Shown in pieces: positions 59,084-64,000 of a DNA stretch of 64,000 nucleotides. The translations under genes were made by a program, and so were the position numbers. The notes beneath the pieces were generated by a model. That model searched no databases, was not told the origin of the DNA, and saw nothing but the letters and a program-made list of their open reading frames with translations. The stretch is from contig OX485807.1 in the NCBI GenBank assembly GCA_950295325.1, forward strand, positions 13,047,001 to 13,111,000, in the 5' to 3' direction. The stretch comes from Polytrichum commune (taxonomy: Eukaryota; Streptophyta; Polytrichopsida; Polytrichales; Polytrichaceae). How positions within the stretch are numbered: the first letter of the stretch is position 1; each line of letters starts with the position of its first letter.

Positions 59084-62000
59084 TTAGGACATATGCAATG
59101 CCCATGCAATGACCCCAAGCAATCCACCACAGATCACCACAAGAGGCTCCGACAACTTCAGTTGATCTACAGCTGTAAAACCAAGAATTCCTATGCAGAT
59201 GGATGTCTTCCCAAAAGGACTTTGCTTGTAAGCGCCCAGGGTGAGGGAAAACACTGATGTCACAATGAGCCCAATCCCAGCTGCATTCAACCCTGGCAAG
59301 GCGCGGTTGTAGATGGCCCAGTTCCGGAACCTACTCCAGAAAGGCAGCACTCCAAAAATGAGAAGAATGCCCGGCGCAAAGAGTCCCAGCCAAGCAATAA
59401 GGGCTCCCACGATGAAAACATATCCGTGGTTGATGGCCATGATGGTCCCCAAATAGGCAGAGAAATTGAACAGAGGTCCTGGCAGAGCCTGCTGCACTCC
59501 TAACCCAGCATAGAATTGGGTGCTGGTGACCCAGGAATCTGCCCTGTCAATGCAAACACCTTGGTTGTTGCAATCCTGTTTCACAAGGTCTGTGTACAGC
59601 ATGGGTAGTACCACTTGACCTCCTCCGTAGATGATGGAGCCTGTTCGGTAGAAAACCTCCCACCACTGGAAAAATAACACATGACATTCTTTAAGTGGTC
59701 TAGCGCGTGTTTCCCAAGATAAGCATCTTGAAGAGTACCTACACAGTCGGTGAGATTCTTTTTGAGAAGTTCATTATTGGTAGATGGGAGAAGGATTTGT
59801 CCGAACATTGGTAACAATGAGGTGTTGACTAATGAGAGCTAGCCACTTGACTATGCTTGTAATCAGGACCTCAATGCTTGGAAATTTGTTCTTGAAGCTA
59901 GAAGCGAAAGAGAACAACCTCATGCAAGAATTCTATGCAAGTGTGGTGATGATCTCAAACCCGCTCCTATCCACACCACCTTAAAAACGAGGCTACGGCG
60001 AAAAATTAAGTTCTCTCGAGAAAGTTGGGTTCCATTAAGTAGTACAACAAGAAGCTTTGAAGGATAAGACCAATACCTGTAGGAGCAGAGGAGGATTCTT
60101 GGATGCACGTCTTACTACAAGAGTCACAACTAAGATCACCAACCATAATGCCACCAGCAGAGCCCCAGGAAGCATTCCCAATCCGCGTTTCCCAACTGAC
60201 ATTTCTTCTAGCTGCATTTCAACAAAGTTGACAAACACAAGGTTCAACGAGGAAACAGATGATAATTTAATCGATAAACAACAACAGAGTCTACATGTCT
60301 ACTATCCAGAGTTGAGGTCGGTGCACTTGGAAAAGGCCACATAGTTATGAAATGGTTGAGGCTTACTGGTCTCCTCTTTGGTGCCTCTTTCTTGTAAAAA
60401 GACCACAGGATGGTGGTCAATCCACCAGCGACGATGACAACGGGAAATATGTAGGGCTTGGGCCAATAGAAAGCAATCACAGCAGTGGCTGTGCAGATGG
60501 TGGCGAGCAGAGGTGTAGCGCATAACTTTTTGCACATAGATTTGGATGCCGTTGCTACAAGAGCGACACCCACAGCTGCTACACCTGGAAAACAAGGTAC
60601 ATGACTCTTCAGTGCCCACGTTGTGGAAAAAAACTCGATGCAACTCCGAAACCATAGATGCGTACTGTAATTGATGCAGCTATCCAATAATTAAGCAAAA
60701 CAACACTTCATTTCCGTCAACTGCATTCAAAATCCATGGAACGTAATGAGATTAGCATGTAGCACTGCTGCCTATACAAACTAAGAGCAAAACATGGTTA
60801 TGTGTCCAGCTTGAAATGGCATACGCTTTGACTCCCGGACCCAAAAAGAGCTCAGACAACTCCGAAGGACTTCCCCTTCTTCGGATTGAGAAAAGCAACC
60901 ACGTTAAGTCCGAATTCCCACCTGCTGCAATGCCCTCCAGCCACCCCTGTGGGTGCTCAAGTTTCTTGGCAGCAAAGACACCGATGGCAGTCATCAAGAT
61001 AGCTCCGGGATACTGAAACAATATCCCGGATAGGAGACCGCCTGAAGATGCAGAGATTCACAGTAACTGGTCCAAAGGTTGTAGTCACAAGACATCCATA
61101 TCCAAAAAGGTTGACGTAACTATACCAGGGTTTAAGGCTACCAAAGCTACTTGCACAGATGATTTCTGCCATTTGCAAGCGATAACTCACGATGTAATTC
61201 AAATTGAGCATCTCCAGCCCATGTCAAACTACTCCACCGTCAAAACTCAAAGATGTAGGAAAAGAAATGGTTATGGCAATGTGCATCCTACCTAGCACGC
61301 CCTTTTTGAGAATTCCCAGTGCGAACGACACTTGCGTAGAAGCGGGTCCAGGGATGCACTGACAAAGAGCAAAAATCTCCAGAAAGACGTTCACTGTCAG
61401 CCAGTGCAGCTTCTCTATAAGGTACTGCACAAACATACCAAAAATATATCTTATTCAGTTCAAGGACATTGGATAATTCCACTCTCTTTATACACCACTT
61501 ACACAGGAGGATTGCCAACTCAAACTGGCGACCAACCCATAATTTAAGTTTGCCTCTTCTTGTTTTTTTAAGCCGATGGTGGTCATCTCAAGTTGATCAC
61601 CACCTAATTTGAAGCTCATTTGAAGGTGACCAAATCAAAATGGTCATCATCGGCCCAAAACCAAGAGGAGACAAAAAGAGACACAACATTGATTCCGTGT
61701 TGGTCACCATTTTCGAGCTGGCAAGCAAGCCCTCCTGTGTGAATGGGGTATTACTTGTGCGCAATGTAACTACCACATCTCAATGTGCAATTAGATTGGG
61801 ATAACGTTCAACGCACATGCGATGTCCTTGCACTATCAAACCTCGTCAAGCTATTCCCAAGCTTACCTTCTGGAAAAGGGCAATATGGGCAGCTGGGCCT
61901 CCGAAAGCGACCCATCCCATTAGAGAGAACTGCTTTAGAATATCGTAATAGCCAACATCAGCCAGCCACTCCGTTGGTTCGGTGAGTTCTGTTGCACCGT

Positions 62001-62151
62001 CCACCACAACATTATTATTCTGCTGTGACTCTTCGTCGACTTGGTAGTGACTCCCATTCTCCGTATCAGTTACAGGTCGCTTGTGCAGCTGGTCAGCTGT
62101 CATATTGGAGTTGAATTCTCCACCCGATGAGTCTGCTTTGGGCTCTGTCAT
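59084..62151 (-). CDS. Chromate transporter (CHR) family protein, two CHR halves, six exons
   Basis: Polytopic membrane carrier of the chromate ion transporter family. Bacterial members export chromate, and sulfate is a likely related substrate; plant function is not established. Exons 62151-61867, 61424-61292, 61041-60922, 60584-60367, 60211-60077 and 59665-59084 join in phase to 490 aa. After a polar 60-residue N-terminus, the first half has VAFGGPAAHIALFQK near 81-95 and QCIPGPASTQVSF near 118, then LLSGILFQYPGA. The second half, starting near 298, has IYGGGQVVLPML and QALPGPLFNFSAYLG, the expected duplicated FGGP/PGP signatures. It ends in hydrophobic segments and TAA. The ATG at 62151 follows an ATTTCTCTCTTTCGCAGACAGCA-like sequence, which could be a splice acceptor, so a 5' UTR intron is possible. 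It is on the same strand as FRO, 4 kb away. Domain evidence is strong; substrate is unknown. Confidence 0.93.
61500..61740. mobile_element. MITE in CHR intron 1
   Basis: The left end ACACAGGAGGATTGCCAACTC and following TGGCGACCAAC are inverted at the right end GTTGGTCACCATTTTCGAGC..CCTCCTGTGT. The interior shows GGTGGTCATCTC and GAAGGTGACCAAATC pieces. It lies wholly within the first intron (61866-61425). No target duplication was resolved. Confidence 0.7.
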
Positions 62152-62224
62152 TGCTGTCTGCGAAAGAGAGATTAAAATATTCTTACGGTTCAGAAAAAAT
62201 CTAAACGAAGACCACAAATCCTCT

Positions 62225-63170
62225 CAACAGGGTCATGATTCATAACCTTGGCATTGACCTTCAAAACCAAGCAGAGTGAGAGTTCTTTGTGCAGAGTAAG
62301 CAAAAGTGACTTAGATTCTTGCAAGTGACCATCTCTAAGACTTTTAAACTGAAACGTTGGATTCAACAGCTTCGCAACAAATCCCATAAACCCGGATTGC
62401 TGTAAACCAAAGCAGGACTCCACTGAACAGGGCTCTTCATAACCTTGCCATTTCTCGCTTACTTGTTCGTGGTGGAAGAGGCAGATTAGTCATTCCTCGA
62501 AAACCAAGCAGAGTGCGAGTTTTTGTGCAGAGTAAGCACATGTAACTGAAATTCTTGCTAGTCTCCATCTCTGAAACTTTCACATCGAAACGTTGGATGC
62601 AACAAATTCGCAACAAAAGCCATAAACCCAGATTGCTGTAACGCAAAGCTGGCCTATACCTCGTTGTTTGGGTTATGTCATTGCTGTCTGAGAAAGAGAG
62701 TAAGACATACTCACCATTAAGAATATTCTAAGCAACGACCGCAATTCTGCTGAACAAGGAAGGCTCTTAGTAATTACCGTGCCAACGACCTGTTTATGGT
62801 AGAGGCAGATTCGACTTTGCTTCCATAACTTTATAAGCACAGTGCGAATCTTATGCAAAGTAAAAGTAAGTGAATTTTCTTGCAAGTGTCCATCTCTAAG
62901 TCAGACAAGCTGATTCCGACACATTTCAGCCAGAAACGAGGGATTCAACAAATTCTCACCAAAAACCTTCAATTCAGATTGTTGTAATCCAAAGCTGGCG
63001 CTCGATAGCGGCAAAACCAGAAACTAAACCAGAGTGCGAATCTTATGCACAGTATGCGAAAGTAGCTGAAACTCATGCAAGTATCCGTCTCTAAATCAGA
63101 CAAGCTCATCCCGACCCTTTTCAGACTGAGACGTTGGATTCAACAAATCCTCACCAGAAACCAGAAACCC
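62225..63170 (+). repeat. Imperfect tandem repeats in the 5' flank of CHR, including start-region copies
   Basis: CCATCTCTAAG-like anchors lie at 62329, 62565, 62890 and 63085. Each is followed by a GAAACGTTGGATTCAACAAATTC-like stretch, CATAAACCCAGATTGCTGTAA and AAAGC. Each is preceded by AAGCAGAGTGCGAGTTTTTGTGCAG. A copy of the CHR start context (GTCATTGCTGTCTGAGAAAGAG) is at 62677, followed on the minus strand by ATG ACA TAA. The isolated relative lies at 51600-51840. Confidence 0.85.
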
Positions 63171-63179
63171 GGAGCACAA

Positions 63180-63790
63180 ATAGTTGCTGGATTTTAACAA
63201 TACCAATATGACACCAACTCGTGATGATGAGGACAGCACAGTATTTAACAACACCCATACCCACCGAATTATATAAAACAGCTGACCTCCGACCGAAACT
63301 TAGGATTCATCAAATTCTCACCAAAACCATAAACCCAGAGCAAAAATAGGTGCTGGATTCCAAATTCTCAACGCTACTAATATGACCCAACTTGTACTTA
63401 CGAATGCACGGTAAGAACATCACCCGCTTACCCGCCAAATTAGATGATGCAGGTGATATCAAACCGAAATGTAGGTTTCAACAAAATTTTCACCAAGAAC
63501 CGAGAGTGCAAATAGGTGCCGGATTCCAGCACTACCAAGATGACCCCAACTCGTGATGATGAGCAAAGCATAGTACTAACATCACCCTTGCCCGTCGAAT
63601 TAGATGGTGCGGCTGACCCCCGACCGAAACATAGGATTCAACAAATTCTCACCAAAATCCATAAACCCAGAGCGCGTATAGGTGCTGGATTCCAACACTA
63701 ACTATCTACATGACCCGACTCGTAAGGATGTGAGGACGACAATAACATCACCCTTACCAGTTGAATTACATGGTTCAGCAGCTGATCTCT
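63180..63790 (+). repeat. Second tandem array, about 165-bp units, upstream of CHR
   Basis: CCGACCGAAAC.TAGGATTCA recurs near 63290, 63463 and 63622. GGTGCTGGATTCCA recurs near 63348, 63515 and 63680, with CGTGATGATGA near 63220 and 63552. The spacing is 160-170 bases. The units share the GGATTCAACAAATTCTCACCAAAA phrase with the neighbouring array, so the two arrays may be related. Confidence 0.8.
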
Positions 63791-64000
63791 TCCCACTGCG
63801 GGGAAGGAAGGAAGTGAACCACGTCGGTTGGCATCGAAACACAAACCGGAACCAAGTGAAGTTACTGAAACACTTATGATGTCGATGTCGATGTCGACCC
63901 GGCGGGGGAGGTCCAGGGATCATGGCTTTTTCCCGGCGAGCATCTCGGTGAACAGCTTGGTTCCGCAACTTGCGTATCCTTCAAACCTCAAACTGCAGGC
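63791..64000. other. Window edge, unassigned
   Basis: A GTCGATGTCGATGTCGACC triplet repeat lies at 63881-63898. A minus-strand frame (63702-63968) has a proline/arginine-histidine-rich stretch that follows this simple repeat, so it is not called. The sequence is cut by the window end. Confidence 0.3.

Overview
This window is nuclear DNA of a land plant. All recognisable protein genes are split by GT-AG introns, and the families are plant-type: a cyclic-nucleotide-gated channel with an IQ motif, a GH28 polygalacturonase, a ferric reductase oxidase (FRO) and a CUE/DUF1771/Smr protein. A chromate-transporter (CHR) family gene is also present. CHR genes are, to my knowledge, typical of algae, bryophytes and other non-seed plants and rare or absent in flowering plants, so I infer a non-seed plant (moss, liverwort, lycophyte or fern). 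The sequence alone does not settle which. No rRNA, tRNA, CRISPR array or organelle gene was seen.

Layout. 0-3.5 kb is repeats (a 430-bp tandem array, then a dispersed repeat). 3.5-9.5 kb is a CNGC19/20-like channel gene on the minus strand. 10.3-11.0 kb may hold a small unidentified four-exon gene on the plus strand. 12.4-18.5 kb is a CUE-DUF1771-Smr gene on the minus strand with a duplicated 5' flank. 19.2-45 kb is a gene-poor stretch full of non-autonomous transposons: two tRNA-derived SINEs, several TTA/TAA-flanked PIF/Harbinger-type MITEs, a foldback element carrying two nested MITEs, a decayed methyltransferase-like reading frame and a 1.36-kb foldback with a 9-bp target duplication (Mutator-like). 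46.0-50.7 kb is a polygalacturonase gene on the plus strand, convergent with a three-exon FRO gene at 51.9-55.0 kb. 55.2-57.4 kb holds scattered pieces of a second polygalacturonase locus broken by MITEs. 59.1-62.2 kb is the CHR gene on the minus strand, and 62.2-63.8 kb upstream of it is two families of imperfect tandem repeats.

Five gene models could be assembled exon by exon with intact frames: CNGC 886 aa, Smr protein 625 aa, polygalacturonase 503 aa, FRO 750 aa and CHR 490 aa. In each the splice phases agree and the diagnostic motifs are present. FRO (metal reduction at a membrane) and CHR (oxyanion transport) lie 4 kb apart on one strand and share a repeat in their flanks. This makes a possible metal/oxyanion neighbourhood, but a functional link is only inference. 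The most unusual material is structural: nested foldback elements, recent tandem duplications that copied a splice donor, a stop-codon region and a start-codon region of flanking genes, and a five-fold repeat in the CNGC tail.
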